This document shows positions 43,519 through 54,283 of a stretch of 64,000 bases of DNA, one piece after another. The DNA is from Nocardioides sp. LHD-245 (GTDB lineage: Bacteria; Actinomycetota; Actinomycetes; Propionibacteriales; Nocardioidaceae), in assembly GCF_030929495.1 (NCBI RefSeq), contig NZ_JAVFWN010000010.1:1-64000 (forward strand), given 5' to 3'. A program made the translations under genes and the position numbers. Numbering within the stretch: position 1 is the first letter of the stretch; each line of letters begins with the position of its first letter. A model generated the notes under the pieces. It made no database searches. It saw only the letters and a list, made by a program, of their open reading frames with translations, and was not told the origin of the DNA.

Positions 43519-46344
43519 GTGATCTCGGCGCGACTGCTCGAGAGGGAGGCCAGCCTCACGGAGGCTCGGGCCGCCCTCGACCGGCTGCGCGCGGGCACGG
43601 GCGGCGCACTGTGCCTGCTCGGGCCGGCCGGCGTCGGCAAGACGTCGCTGCTCGAGACCGCCCTCGCCACCGCCGGCGACCTGCCGGTGCTCCGAGCCGC
43701 CGCGGGCGAGCTGGAGGCGCACGCGCCGTACGGCGTCGTCCGCCGGCTCTTCGGCCGCGTGCTGGCCGACCTGGAGCCGGCCGCCCTCGACGGTCTCGAC
43801 GGGATCGCCCACGGCGCGGCCCGGGCCGCGGTCGACCTGGTGCTCCATCGCGGGACCCCCGTGGCGGACCCCTCGGTGATGCTCAACAGCCTGTACTGGC
43901 TGCTCGACGGACTCGCCGCCGACGGGCCACTCGTCCTGGCGATCGACGACGCGCACTGGGCCGACGAGGCGTCGCTGCTCTTCTGCCACCACGTCCTGAG
44001 CCGCGCCGACGAGCTGCCCGTGCTCCTGGTCGTCGCGGCGCGCGACGTACTGCCCGAGCGGCGCAGCCCGGCGCTCGCGGCGCTGGTCGCCGAGACCAGC
44101 CGGCTCGACCTCGCCCCGCTGAGCGTCGCCGGGGTCCGCTCGTGCCTGGCCGACCTCTGGCACGCCGACGTCGACGACGAGCTGGCCGCGGCGTGTGCCG
44201 ACGTGACCGGCGGGAACCCCTTCCTCGTGGTCGCCCTGGCCGACCTGTTGGCGGCGACCGACCCCGAGAGTGCCGGTACGACGGACGTACGGACCCTCGT
44301 GCCGCGCACAGTCGTCGACGCCGTCGTGCAGCGCCTCACGGCGCTCGCGCCGCCGGAGCAGGCCCTGGCCCGCGCCGTCGCCGTCCTCGACACCGCGCCG
44401 CTGCGGGTCGCCGCCGAACTGGCCGGACTCGGCCCCGAGGCGGCCGGTACGGCCGCCGACCGGCTCCGTGACGCCGGGCTGTTCGCCACGGAGCGGCGGC
44501 TCGGGTTCCGGCACGCCCTGCTGCGCAGCGCCGTCGCCGCCGCCACCGGTGCCGCTGCTCGCGACGACCTGCACCGCCGCGCCGCACGGGCGCTCGCCGA
44601 CGAGAGCGACGGGCTCCATGTCGCGGCCGGTCACCTGTTGGAGGCGGAGGGCGTCGGCGACGCCTGGTCGGTCGACCTGCTGCGCACCGCCGCCCGGGCC
44701 GCCCTCGCCGACGGCGCCCCCCAGGCTGCCGTCGACCTGCTCCGGCGGGCGATCGAGGAGCCGCCCGACGCCGTCGAGCTCCCGAGCGTGCTGGTCGAGC
44801 TCGGCACCGCCGAGCTCCACGCCGGCGATCCCGCGGCGGTGGTGACCCTGGAGCGCGCGGGGCGCGGCGTGACCGACCCGGTGCTGCGCGCCCAGTCCGC
44901 GCTGGCCCTCGCGACGGCGTACAACATCGGCGGCTTCTACGACCGCACCGTCCCGATCCTCACGGCCGCGCTCGAGGGCCTCGGGCCCGAGCACGGCGAT
45001 CTCGCCCGAGTGGTCGAGGCGGTGCTGGTCTCGGCCGCGCTCCAGGTCCCCGGGCAGGTCACGACGGCACGGGCCCGGCTCGCCGCGCACGGCCGGCTGG
45101 TGGGCGACACCCCCGGCGAGCGTCTGCTGCTCATCCAGCAGGCGGCGGTGGCCAACGCCGTCAGCGCCCCCAGCGCCGAGGTCCACGACCTGGCCCGCCG
45201 GGCGATCGGCGACGGGCTCACCCCCGAGCAGGTCGCCAACCCCTTCGAGTGGACGATCGCCCGGCTCCAGTTCGCCGCCGCCGGCGAGTACGCCGCCGTG
45301 GCGGACCTGTGCGCACAGGGACTCGACCTCGCCGCACGCGAGGGCTCGGTGCTCATGCACGTGGCGGCGTCGTTCGTGCGCGGCTGGGCGCACCTGTGGT
45401 CCGGCCGGCTCGACGACAGCATGACCGACTTCGACGCCGCGCTGGAGCACGCCGACGTCGTCGCCGGCGGGACCATCGTCGGCGTCCTCTCGCACGCGGG
45501 CCGCGCGGAGGCCCTGCTCGAGCAGGGCCGGTACGACGAGGCGCGGGCCGCGGTCGACAGCGTCCCGGACGAGATCCTCGCCGACCTGATGCACGCCGGC
45601 GGCATCCACCTCCTCCGGGCCCGCGGGCTGGTCCAGGCGGCCACCGGCGACCACGCCGCCGCGCTGGACTCGCTGCGCACCTGCGGACGCCGCCTCGACG
45701 CCCTCCAGGTGGACTCCCCCACCTGGTGCGCCTGGCGCGCTCCCGCGGTGGAGAGCCTCTGGGCATTGGGCCGGGTCGACGAGGCCCGCGAGCTGGCCAC
45801 GGTCGAGCTCGCCCGGGCCGAGGAGAAGGGTGCCGCGGGAGTCCTCGGGCAGGCGCTGCGGATCAACGGCGAGGTCGCCGGTGCCGACGGCATCGCGCTG
45901 CTGGAGCGCTCGATCGCCGTGCTCGACGGATCCCAGGCCCGGCTCCAGGAGGCGCGATCCCGGGTCGCGCTGGGATCGGCCCTCCGTCGTACCGGACGCC
46001 GGGTGGAGGGACGCGACCAGCTCCGGATCGGCCGGGAGCTCGCGCACCGGCTCGGCGCGACGGTCCTCACCGGGCGGGCCACGACCGAGCTGGCGCTGGC
46101 GGGCGGTCGCGCCGGGCGGATCGAGGTCACCGGGGTCGCGGCCCTGACGTCCGCCGAGCGCCGGGTGTGCGACCTGGCGGCGGCCGGGCTGCGCAACCGG
46201 GACATCGCGCAGCACCTGTTCGTCACGACGAAGACGGTCGAGGTGCACCTGTCCCGGGCGTACCGCAAGCTCGGCGTCGGCCGCGACGGGCTCGGAGCCC
46301 TGCTCGCCTCCGCCGAGGGATCCTCGACCGCCGCCGGCTCCTAG
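43519..46344 (+). CDS. Large ATP-binding LuxR-family regulator (LAL type)
   Basis: 941 residues. An N-terminal AAA-type ATPase has Walker A LLGPAGVGKTS (about residue 35) and LVLAIDDAHWADEASLL as Walker B. A long helical, TPR-like middle follows, and the C-terminus is a LuxR helix-turn-helix (TSAERRVCDLAAAGLRNRDIAQHL...TVEVHLSRAYRKLGVGRD). It starts at GTG 43519. LAL regulators activate pathway genes; the nearest target candidates are the PadR gene 10 bp downstream or the divergent acyl-CoA dehydrogenase, not established. Confidence 0.9.
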   Translation: MISARLLEREASLTEARAALDRLRAGTGGALCLLGPAGVGKTSLLETALATAGDLPVLRAAAGELEAHAPYGVVRRLFGRVLADLEPAALDGLDGIAHGAARAAVDLVLHRGTPVADPSVMLNSLYWLLDGLAADGPLVLAIDDAHWADEASLLFCHHVLSRADELPVLLVVAARDVLPERRSPALAALVAETSRLDLAPLSVAGVRSCLADLWHADVDDELAAACADVTGGNPFLVVALADLLAATDPESAGTTDVRTLVPRTVVDAVVQRLTALAPPEQALARAVAVLDTAPLRVAAELAGLGPEAAGTAADRLRDAGLFATERRLGFRHALLRSAVAAATGAAARDDLHRRAARALADESDGLHVAAGHLLEAEGVGDAWSVDLLRTAARAALADGAPQAAVDLLRRAIEEPPDAVELPSVLVELGTAELHAGDPAAVVTLERAGRGVTDPVLRAQSALALATAYNIGGFYDRTVPILTAALEGLGPEHGDLARVVEAVLVSAALQVPGQVTTARARLAAHGRLVGDTPGERLLLIQQAAVANAVSAPSAEVHDLARRAIGDGLTPEQVANPFEWTIARLQFAAAGEYAAVADLCAQGLDLAAREGSVLMHVAASFVRGWAHLWSGRLDDSMTDFDAALEHADVVAGGTIVGVLSHAGRAEALLEQGRYDEARAAVDSVPDEILADLMHAGGIHLLRARGLVQAATGDHAAALDSLRTCGRRLDALQVDSPTWCAWRAPAVESLWALGRVDEARELATVELARAEEKGAAGVLGQALRINGEVAGADGIALLERSIAVLDGSQARLQEARSRVALGSALRRTGRRVEGRDQLRIGRELAHRLGATVLTGRATTELALAGGRAGRIEVTGVAALTSAERRVCDLAAAGLRNRDIAQHLFVTTKTVEVHLSRAYRKLGVGRDGLGALLASAEGSSTAAGS

Positions 46345-46354
46345 ACTCCGGGGC

Positions 46355-46984
46355 ATGGCCGCCCACGACACCCGGTTGCTGCTGCTGGGCGCCGTCGCGC
46401 TCTTCGAGCCGGTGAACGGGTACCAGATCCGCCGTGAGCTGCTGTCGTGGACCGTCGACGACTGGGCCCATCTCAACCCGGGCTCGATCTACAACGGCCT
46501 GTCCACGCTGACGAAACAGGGCTTCCTGGTCCGCCACGACCTCGAGGACGGCGGCCGCGAGGTGGCGGTCTACGAGTCGACCAGCGAGGGGCGGGCCGAG
46601 CTCGAGCGCCTGGTCGTCGCGGGACTCGAGGAGGTCAGCGTCGTCGATCGGAAGGCCTTCAGCGCCGCGTTCGGCCTGGTGCCGCTGGTCCCGCCGGAAC
46701 GCGCGCTGCGCTCGCTGGTCCGCCGCCGGGTCGCGCTCGAGAAGCTCGTCGCGCAGCTCGCCGAGCCGCCGGCTCCGGCCGACGCGCCGCCCCACGCCCT
46801 GCGCACCGTGGTCCTGTGGCTGGATCTCGCCGTCGCCGAGCTCGGCTGGCTGCGGGAGACGATCGAGCAGCTGAAGGCCGGCCGGCTGTCGTTGGACGCG
46901 TCGACCTGGACCCCGCCCGCCAGCGACCCCGGCTGGCAGATGAACGCCGACCGCGAGCGCTACCGGGCCCTGCTGGGCGGCTGA
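46355..46984 (+). CDS. PadR-family transcriptional regulator
   Basis: 209 residues: PadR winged helix (LLLLGAVALFEPVNGYQIRRELL...LNPGSIYNGLSTLTKQGFLVRH) followed by a helical dimerisation domain. It lies 10 bp after the LAL gene and just ahead of a drug-type ABC exporter. PadR proteins commonly repress such exporters, and paired TTCAA/TTGAA palindromes sit on the exporter promoter. Confidence 0.9.
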   Translation: MAAHDTRLLLLGAVALFEPVNGYQIRRELLSWTVDDWAHLNPGSIYNGLSTLTKQGFLVRHDLEDGGREVAVYESTSEGRAELERLVVAGLEEVSVVDRKAFSAAFGLVPLVPPERALRSLVRRRVALEKLVAQLAEPPAPADAPPHALRTVVLWLDLAVAELGWLRETIEQLKAGRLSLDASTWTPPASDPGWQMNADRERYRALLGG

Positions 46985-47111
46985 TCCCTGCGGTTCACCT
47001 ACCGCCTTGGTCGCTCCCACCGGGTCGGGACGACGAATTCGGCAGGCGGACCGGAAACCCGGTTGCGATGAATGTCGGCGGGTGGTGCTGTCGTACCTCC
47101 GGGGGATCCGT

Positions 47112-47160
47112 TTGACAGGGCGGTGTTCAAGTTTGAATACTGCCGGTGTTCAACCTTGAC
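47112..47160 (+). promoter_or_regulatory. Exporter promoter with two PadR-type operators
   Basis: TTGACA (47112-47117), 17-bp spacer, GAATAC (47135-47140). Palindrome TTCAAGTTTGAA (47126-47137) overlaps the -10, and a second, TTCAACCTTGAC (47149-47160), lies 23 bp further on. The arrangement fits repression by the PadR protein encoded upstream. Confidence 0.6.
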
Positions 47161-47177
47161 GACGAGGGGATTCGACG

Positions 47178-48199
<1,022 letters not shown>

Positions 48200-48203
<4 letters not shown>

Positions 48204-48952
48204 ACACCTTCCTGCGCGAGTCCTGGATCGTCTTCAACCGCCAGCTGCGGATGAACCTGCGCAACCCGGCGTGGGTCATCATCGGCATGCTGCAGCCGGT
48301 CCTCTACCTGCTGCTGTTCGGGCCGCTGCTCGAGCCGGTCATCGCCCAGCTGGGCGGCAACAAGTACACCTGGTTCGTGCCCGGCATGCTCGTGCAGCTC
48401 GGCATCTTCGGTGCCTTCTTCGCCGGCTTCTCACTCATCGGCGAGTGGCGCGAGGGCGTCATCGAGGCCGAGCGGGTCACCCCGGCGCACCGCTCCGCAC
48501 TGTTGTTCGGCCGGCTCTACCGAGACCTCCTGCAGCTCTTCGTGCAGGCGATCATCCTGGTCGGGCTCGGTCTGATCATGGGCATGGACGCCTCGTTCGG
48601 CGGCATCGTCGTCGGCGTCGTCCTCACCCTGATGCTCGGCGGCGCGTGCGCCGCCGCGTCCAACGCCCTTGCGCTGACCACCAAGAGCGAGGACGTGATG
48701 GCGCCGGTCATCAACGTCGTCATGATGCCGGTGCTGCTGCTCAGCGGCATCCTGCTCCCGATGAGCTTCGGCGCCGGCTGGCTGGAACGGCTCAGCGACT
48801 TCATGCCGATCCGCCACGTCGTCGACGCCGTCCGCGCGGCGTTCTTCGGCGACTTCGACAGCTCCATGCTCTGGGGCGTCGGCTGGACCGCGGTGCTCTT
48901 CGGCCTCGCCGTGTGGTGGGGCACCTCGGTGTTCAAGAAGGAGAACGCCTGA
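48200..48952 (+). CDS. DrrB-type ABC exporter permease
   Basis: 250 residues, six membrane segments of the ABC-2 family (NPAWVIIGMLQPVLYLLLFGPLL; GGACAAASNALALTTKSEDVMAPVINVVMMPVLLLSG). GTG 48200 overlaps the ATPase stop. It forms the channel of the exporter and ends close to the palindromic element at 48974. Confidence 0.92.
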
Positions 48953-48973
48953 TCCCTCGGTCGGGGCGGTGCT

Positions 48974-49081
48974 GTAACACGCTGTCCACCCGACTACCTG
49001 TCGCCTGTCGGCACGAAATCGCCCCATTTCGGATGGTTTCGTGCCGACAACCGCCGACCAGTCAGGTGGACAGCGTGTTAC
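48974..49081. repeat. Nested palindrome between convergent genes (GTAACACGC family)
   Basis: Outer arms GTAACACGCTGTCCACC at 48974-48990 and their exact inverse at 49065-49081. Inside, a second perfect pair TGTCGGCACGAAA at 49006-49018 with its inverse at 49037-49049. The gap separates the exporter permease and the MMPL gene; outer arms match those at 26657-26693. It can act as a bidirectional terminator. Confidence 0.75.
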
Positions 49082-49098
49082 TGCTCCCGGCGAGCCAC

Positions 49099-51264
49099 CT
49101 AGACCAACACGCGGTCCTGCGGGGCGTCGGGGGTGTCGGGTGCCGTCACCCTGGGCCCCTCGCGGAAGCCGTACCGCTCCCACCACCGGGCGAGCGGAGC
49201 GGGCGCCCACCAGTTCCAGCGGCCGAGCAGCTTCATCGTGGCCGGGACCAGCAGCGCCCGCACGACGGTCGCGTCGACCAGGATCGCCACCAGCATGCCG
49301 ATGCCCAGCATCTTCATGAAGACCACGCCGCTGAGACTGAACGCTCCGATCACGACGGCCAGCAGGAGCGCGGCGCTGGTGATGATCCGGCCGGTCTTCT
49401 GCACACCGGTCTGCACGGCGAGGTCGTTGTCGCCGGTCGCGTCCCACTGCTCGCGGACCCGCGAGAGCAGGAAGACCTCGTAGTCCATGGACAGGCCGAA
49501 CAGCACCGCAAGCATCACGATCGGGTTGGTCAGGTCGAGGAAGCCCTGCGGCGTGAACCCCAGCAGGTCCGCGAGGTGGCCGTCGCTGAAGATCCAGGTC
49601 ACGACGCCGAAGGACGCGGTGATCGAGAGAGCGTTCATCAGCACGGCCTTCAACGGCAGCACCACCGAGCCGAAGGCCAGGAAGAGCAGCACCAGCATCA
49701 CGCCGACGACGATCATCCCCATCAGCGGCAGGTGGTCGCCGACCGAGCTCGCGAGATCGACGGTGTCGGCCGTCAGGCCGCCGACGAGAGCCTCGGCGTC
49801 TCCCGGTGCGTCCACCGCCCGCAGATCGCGCACCACCTGCTGCGCGTGGTCGGTCTGGCTGTTGCCCTCCCAGGCCGCCCGCAGCAGCGTGGTGTCGCCC
49901 TCGCTCGCGACCGGTCGGACGTCGACGACGCCGTCGACCTGCCCCAACGCCCGTGTGTACGCCGCCACGCCGGCCTCGTCCGCGCCCTCGACGAGGATGT
50001 TGGCCGTCGAGCGCTCCGGGCCGAACTCGGTGTTGAGCCGCTCCGAGGCCAGGTGCGAGGGGGTGTCCGCCGGCAGCACGCGGTAGTCGACACTGCCCCA
50101 CTTCACCCCGAGGAAGGGTGACGCGACGGCGAGCAGGACGACCACGACGGCGGTCGCGACGATCACCGGCCGGCGCATCACGGCGCGGGCGAGCCGCGCC
50201 CAGGCGCCGTGGTCGGTCTCGACGGGGGTGGCCCGCTGGAGGAACGGGATCCGCCACGCGTCGATGCGGGTGCCCAGCAGCGCCAACACCGCGGGCAGGA
50301 TCGTCAGCGCCGCGACCATCGCGATGAGCACGGCCGCGATGCCGCCGTACCCGATCGACTTGAGGAAGGTCTGCGGGAAGACGAGCAGGGAGCTCATCGC
50401 CGCCGCGACCGTCAGCGCCGAGAACGCGACGGTGCGCCCGGCGGTGGCCATGGTCCGGGCCACCGCGCCGCCGGGGGCGTCGGGGTCGCGGGCGATCTCC
50501 TCGCGGAACCGGGAGACCACGAAGAGGGCGTAGTCGATCGCGAGGCCGAGGCCCAGCAGGGTGATGATGTTGGGCGCGAAGATCGAGACGTCGACCAGCT
50601 CGTTGAGCCCGGCGACCGTGGCCCGCGCGCCGAGCACGGCCACGAGGCCGACGAGGATCGGCATCAACGCCGCGACCACGCTGCGGAAGATGATGAGCGA
50701 CAGGATCAGCACCACCGGCAGCGACACGATCTCGGCGCGGAGCAGGTCGGACTTCGTCTCCTCGTTGACATCGGTGTAGACGGCGTACGGACCGGCGAAG
50801 GCGGTGTCGAGCGAGCTCTGCTCGACCTCGGGACGCATCGCGTCGAAGGAGTCGATGAAGTCGTTCTGGCTCTGCCCGGCGAGGGAGACGTAGACGGCGG
50901 TCGCGTGCCCGTCCTTGCTGACCATGGCGGGGTCCTGGACGTCGTACCAGGTCGCGACCGCGACCACGCTGTCCTCCGGGACGGCGGCGAGAGTCCGCTC
51001 CACCTCGGCCCGGAACGCCGGGTCGGCGGCCTCCTCGTCCGCGCTGGAGAAGATCACCACGGCATCGATCGAGCGATTGCCGAAGGTCTCGCGCTCAAGC
51101 ACGAGCTCCCGAGCCGCCTCGGTCCCGGGATCCTCGAAGCCACCGGCCGAGAGCTTGCCCTCCAGGCCGAGGCCGGCGACCGCGGCGAGCGCCGTGACCC
51201 CGAGCCCGACCAACAGCACCGCCACCGCCCGGCGCACGACCAGGGCGCCCCATCGCTCCATCAT
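49099..51264 (-). CDS. MMPL-family RND transporter
   Basis: 721 residues with two repeats of one membrane segment, a large external domain and five to six membrane segments (LGLGLAIDYALFVVSRFREE; LFGLSMDYEVFLLSRVREQW), the duplicated MMPL design using the proton gradient. ATG 51264. It is divergent from a TetR regulator that probably controls it. Substrates of this family include lipids, dyes and drugs. Confidence 0.92.
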   Translation of the reverse strand: MMERWGALVVRRAVAVLLVGLGVTALAAVAGLGLEGKLSAGGFEDPGTEAARELVLERETFGNRSIDAVVIFSSADEEAADPAFRAEVERTLAAVPEDSVVAVATWYDVQDPAMVSKDGHATAVYVSLAGQSQNDFIDSFDAMRPEVEQSSLDTAFAGPYAVYTDVNEETKSDLLRAEIVSLPVVLILSLIIFRSVVAALMPILVGLVAVLGARATVAGLNELVDVSIFAPNIITLLGLGLAIDYALFVVSRFREEIARDPDAPGGAVARTMATAGRTVAFSALTVAAAMSSLLVFPQTFLKSIGYGGIAAVLIAMVAALTILPAVLALLGTRIDAWRIPFLQRATPVETDHGAWARLARAVMRRPVIVATAVVVVLLAVASPFLGVKWGSVDYRVLPADTPSHLASERLNTEFGPERSTANILVEGADEAGVAAYTRALGQVDGVVDVRPVASEGDTTLLRAAWEGNSQTDHAQQVVRDLRAVDAPGDAEALVGGLTADTVDLASSVGDHLPLMGMIVVGVMLVLLFLAFGSVVLPLKAVLMNALSITASFGVVTWIFSDGHLADLLGFTPQGFLDLTNPIVMLAVLFGLSMDYEVFLLSRVREQWDATGDNDLAVQTGVQKTGRIITSAALLLAVVIGAFSLSGVVFMKMLGIGMLVAILVDATVVRALLVPATMKLLGRWNWWAPAPLARWWERYGFREGPRVTAPDTPDAPQDRVLV

Positions 51265-51307
51265 CCTCGGTCCTCCCGAAGTCAGTGAACTCCCGTTAGT
51301 TTCGTGA

Positions 51308-51330
51308 ACACCATTAACGGTAAACGGTGT
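51308..51330. promoter_or_regulatory. Possible TetR operator between MMPL and TetR genes
   Basis: ACACC-N13-GGTGT inverted repeat in an AT-richer stretch with TTAACGGTAA in its middle, between the divergent start codons. Confidence 0.35.
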
Positions 51331-51388
51331 AAACTGGTCACGTCAAGCATTCACCCGGGTGTCCACCCGGTCGATCTCGAGGAGTCCT

Positions 51389-52150
51389 GTGGCCCACCTC
51401 CGTGCGCCCGCCACCCGCCGGGAACGCCAGCGCGAGGCGACGTACGACGAGATCGTCGCCGTCTCCGCTCGTCTGCTCGAGGAGGGAGCGGACCTGTCCC
51501 TGCGCGCGGTGGCCGCCCGGATGGGGATGACCGCGCCGGCCCTGTACCGCTACGTCAACAGCTACCAGCAACTCGTCGACCTCGTCGCGTTCGAGCTCGA
51601 CAAGGCGGCGACGGCGACCTGGGCGGAAGCGGCGTCCCGCTTCTCGGAGGACGACCCGGCCGCCCGGCTCACGGTGGCCTGCGCCCGCTTCCGCCAGTGG
51701 GCGCTGGCCAGGCCACGGGAGTTCGCGCTCGTCTTCGCCAACCCGATCGCCGAGGCCGACACCGAGCGCCGGGAGCTGCTGACGCTCGCCACGTCCGGCC
51801 ACTACTTCACCGACCTGATGTGGCAGATCTGGGAGCTCTACCAGTTCCCCTATCCGGCTCTCGAGGAGCTCGACCCGGTCATCCGCGAGGCGGTCCTCGA
51901 CCCCCTCATCCCGGCGAAGTCCGACCACATCCCCACCGAGGACCGTGGCCTGCTGTGGATCTACATGCGGGCGTGGTCGGCGCTGTACGGCGTCGTGACC
52001 CTCGAGTCCACCGGCCACTGCGACCCCCGCGTCATCGAGTCCGGCCAGCTCTTCCGCGCCACCATCCTCGACTGGCTCGAGCCCCTCGGGCTCCGGCACG
52101 AGCGGGCCCGGCTCACCGCGATCCTCGACGAGGAGCTCGCCCGCCCCTGA
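51389..52150 (+). CDS. TetR-family transcriptional regulator
   Basis: 253 residues with an N-terminal TetR helix-turn-helix (LSLRAVAARMGMTAPALYRYVNSYQQLVDLV) and a TetR_C_33-like ligand domain. GTG 51389 has GAGGAG upstream and is preferred over a GTG 30 bp earlier. Divergent from the MMPL transporter, the normal arrangement for an efflux repressor. Confidence 0.9.
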   Translation: MAHLRAPATRRERQREATYDEIVAVSARLLEEGADLSLRAVAARMGMTAPALYRYVNSYQQLVDLVAFELDKAATATWAEAASRFSEDDPAARLTVACARFRQWALARPREFALVFANPIAEADTERRELLTLATSGHYFTDLMWQIWELYQFPYPALEELDPVIREAVLDPLIPAKSDHIPTEDRGLLWIYMRAWSALYGVVTLESTGHCDPRVIESGQLFRATILDWLEPLGLRHERARLTAILDEELARP

Positions 52151-52327
52151 CCGACCCGGCGCAGACTTAACAAATCACAGCGCCGACCCGGCTCAGATTG
52201 AACAGCTCAGACCGCTGACCCGGCGCAGATTGAACTGTCACTATTCAATCTGCGCCGGGTCAGTTCGTCGTTCGATTCAATCTGAGCCGGGTCGGCACGA
52301 TCCGGCGTTCAATCTGCGCCGGGTCGG
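52150..52327. repeat. Inverted array of the ~22-bp repeat, second copy
   Basis: Three forward units (52150-52171, 52182-52203, 52214-52235) and three inverted units (about 52244-52263, 52274-52296, 52307-52327) of the GACCCGGCGCAGATTGAAC family. They run from the TetR stop codon to the base before the sirtuin stop codon. Confidence 0.88.
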
Positions 52328-53020
52328 TCAGGTCCAGAGCACCTCGCGGGCCCAGACCGGCACCAGGTCACCCGCCCGGCCCTGCCGGGACTCGTGGAAG
52401 AAGTGGCTGCCCTCGCTGGGCTCCAGGTTGAGCTCGAGGGTGCGCGCGCCGTGACGGCGCGCGTGCTGGACGAAGCCCGCGGCGGGGTAGACGGCGCCCG
52501 AGGTCCCGACCGACACGAACAGGCTCGCCTCCGAGAGTGCGTCGGCGATCCGGTCCATCTCGTAGGGCACCTCGCCGAACCACACCACGTCGGGGCGCAG
52601 CTCGTGAGCTCCACAGCCGGGGCAGGCGGGCTCGTCGATGAGGGTGCCGTCCCACGGGGAGGCCACCCCACAAGAAGCGCACCGCGCCTTGAGCAGCTCG
52701 CCGTGCATGTGGACCACGTGCCGCGATCCGGCGCGCTCGTGGAGGTCGTCGATGTTCTGGGTCACGACGAGGAGGCCGGAGCCGAGAGTCTCCTCGAGCT
52801 CGGCCAGAGCCCGGTGCGCGGGGTTCGGCTCGACGGTGGCCAGCGCCGCGCGGCGCTCGTCGTAGAAGCGCTGCACCGTCGCGCGGTCGCGCTCGAAGCC
52901 CTCCGGCGTCGCGACGTCCTCGACGTGGTGCCCCTCCCACAGCCCGTCGGCGTCGCGGAAGGTGGGGACCCCGCTCTCGGCGGAGATGCCGGCACCGGTC
53001 AGGACGACGATCTGAGGCAC
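52328..53020 (-). CDS. cobB: Sirtuin-type NAD-dependent protein deacylase
   Basis: 230 residues with GAGISAESGVPTFRDADGLW, TQNIDDLHERAG and HMHGEL (catalytic His), and the zinc pairs CASC and CPGC. The sequence FYDERR holds the Tyr-x-x-Arg that marks class III sirtuins binding succinyl- or malonyl-lysine. GTG start at 53020. It removes acyl groups from lysines, linking metabolism to acyl-CoA levels. Confidence 0.9.
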   Translation of the reverse strand: MPQIVVLTGAGISAESGVPTFRDADGLWEGHHVEDVATPEGFERDRATVQRFYDERRAALATVEPNPAHRALAELEETLGSGLLVVTQNIDDLHERAGSRHVVHMHGELLKARCASCGVASPWDGTLIDEPACPGCGAHELRPDVVWFGEVPYEMDRIADALSEASLFVSVGTSGAVYPAAGFVQHARRHGARTLELNLEPSEGSHFFHESRQGRAGDLVPVWAREVLWT

Positions 53021-53095
53021 GAACGGAGGCTACCCGCCCCACCGGTGACCACCGTCACCCGTCCGTGCCCCAGACCGCCCCCGGCCCCTACTCGC

Positions 53096-54283
53096 TCAGT
53101 CGAGCAGCGTCACGACCGTGCCCGCCGCGACGGTCCGGCCGCCCTCGCGGACGGCGAACCCGAGGCCGACCTCCATCGCCACCGGCTTGCCGAGCTGGAC
53201 GACGACCTCGACGGTGTCGCCCGGCGCGACCACGGCGACCTCCCCCAGGTCCATCCCGCCGGAGACGTCGGTCGTGCGGAAGTAGAACTGCGGGCGGTAG
53301 TCGGCCGCGAACGGCGTGTGCCGGCCACCCTCGGCCGTGCTCAGCGCGTGCAGGTTCGCGCGGAACCGGGCGTGCGGCGTGACCGAGCCGGACGCGACCA
53401 GTACCTGGCCGCGACGGACCTCCTCACGGCGTACGCCGCGCAGGAGGATGGCCGCGTTGTCGCCGGCCTGGACCTCGTCGAGCGTCTTGCCGAACGTCTC
53501 CAGCCCGGTCGCGACGCTCGCGACCGTCGGACCGAGCCCGACGACCTCGACCGCCTCTCCGGCGCGCAGCGAGCCGCGCTCGACCGCACCGGTGACGACC
53601 GTGCCCCGGCCACTGATGGTCAGCACGTTCTCGATCGGCATCAGGAACGGCTCCCCGAGCTCGCGCTCGGGGACCGGGAAGTAGTCGTCGACGGCCTGCA
53701 GCAGGTCGGTGACCGACCGGGTCCAGCGCGGGGCGCCCTCGAGCGCCTTGAGCGCGGAGACCCGCACCACGGGCACCTCGTCGCCGGGGAAGCCATAGTC
53801 GCTGAGCAGCTCGCGCAGCTCGAGCTCGACCAGGTCGAGCAGCTCGTCGTCCTCGACGGCGTCCGACTTGTTGAGCGCGACCACCAGGTAGGGCACCCCG
53901 ACCCGCTGTGCGAGCAGCACGTGCTCGCGGGTCTGGGGCATGGTGCCCTCCTGCGCGGAGACGACCAGGATCGCGGCGTCGACCTGGGCGGCGCCGGTGA
54001 TCATGTTCTTCACGTAGTCGGCGTGCCCGGGCATGTCGACGTGGGCGTAGTGCCGGGTCGCCGTCTCGTACTCCACGTGCGCGATGTTGATCGTGATCCC
54101 CCGCTGGACCTCCTCGGGAGCGCGGTCGATCCCGTCGAAGGCGACGAAGGTGTTCCGGGTCGGGTCGGTGTCGGCGAGCACCTTCGTGATCGCCGCGGTC
54201 AGCGTGGTCTTGCCGTGGTCGACGTGACCCATCGTCCCGATGTTGAGGTGCGGCTTGGCCCGCACGAACTGGCCCTTGGCCAT
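53096..54283 (-). CDS. tuf: Divergent elongation factor Tu paralogue
   Basis: 395 residues with all G motifs: [21 protein letters not shown] (effector loop), [13 protein letters not shown] and the SAL motif, plus both beta-barrel domains. It differs from consensus EF-Tu (for example [10 protein letters not shown] instead of RGITISTAHV; a C-terminus ending TVVTLLD). It stands alone, away from ribosomal-protein and fusA genes, so it is probably a second, conditionally used copy like tuf3 of Streptomyces. ATG 54283. Confidence 0.88.
   Translation of the reverse strand: MAKGQFVRAKPHLNIGTMGHVDHGKTTLTAAITKVLADTDPTRNTFVAFDGIDRAPEEVQRGITINIAHVEYETATRHYAHVDMPGHADYVKNMITGAAQVDAAILVVSAQEGTMPQTREHVLLAQRVGVPYLVVALNKSDAVEDDELLDLVELELRELLSDYGFPGDEVPVVRVSALKALEGAPRWTRSVTDLLQAVDDYFPVPERELGEPFLMPIENVLTISGRGTVVTGAVERGSLRAGEAVEVVGLGPTVASVATGLETFGKTLDEVQAGDNAAILLRGVRREEVRRGQVLVASGSVTPHARFRANLHALSTAEGGRHTPFAADYRPQFYFRTTDVSGGMDLGEVAVVAPGDTVEVVVQLGKPVAMEVGLGFAVREGGRTVAAGTVVTLLD

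Noticed and set aside
43408..46476. A 1022-codon minus-strand frame
   Set aside because: Antisense to the LuxR-type ATPase regulator, whose Walker and helix-turn-helix motifs are clear; the minus frame has no domain.
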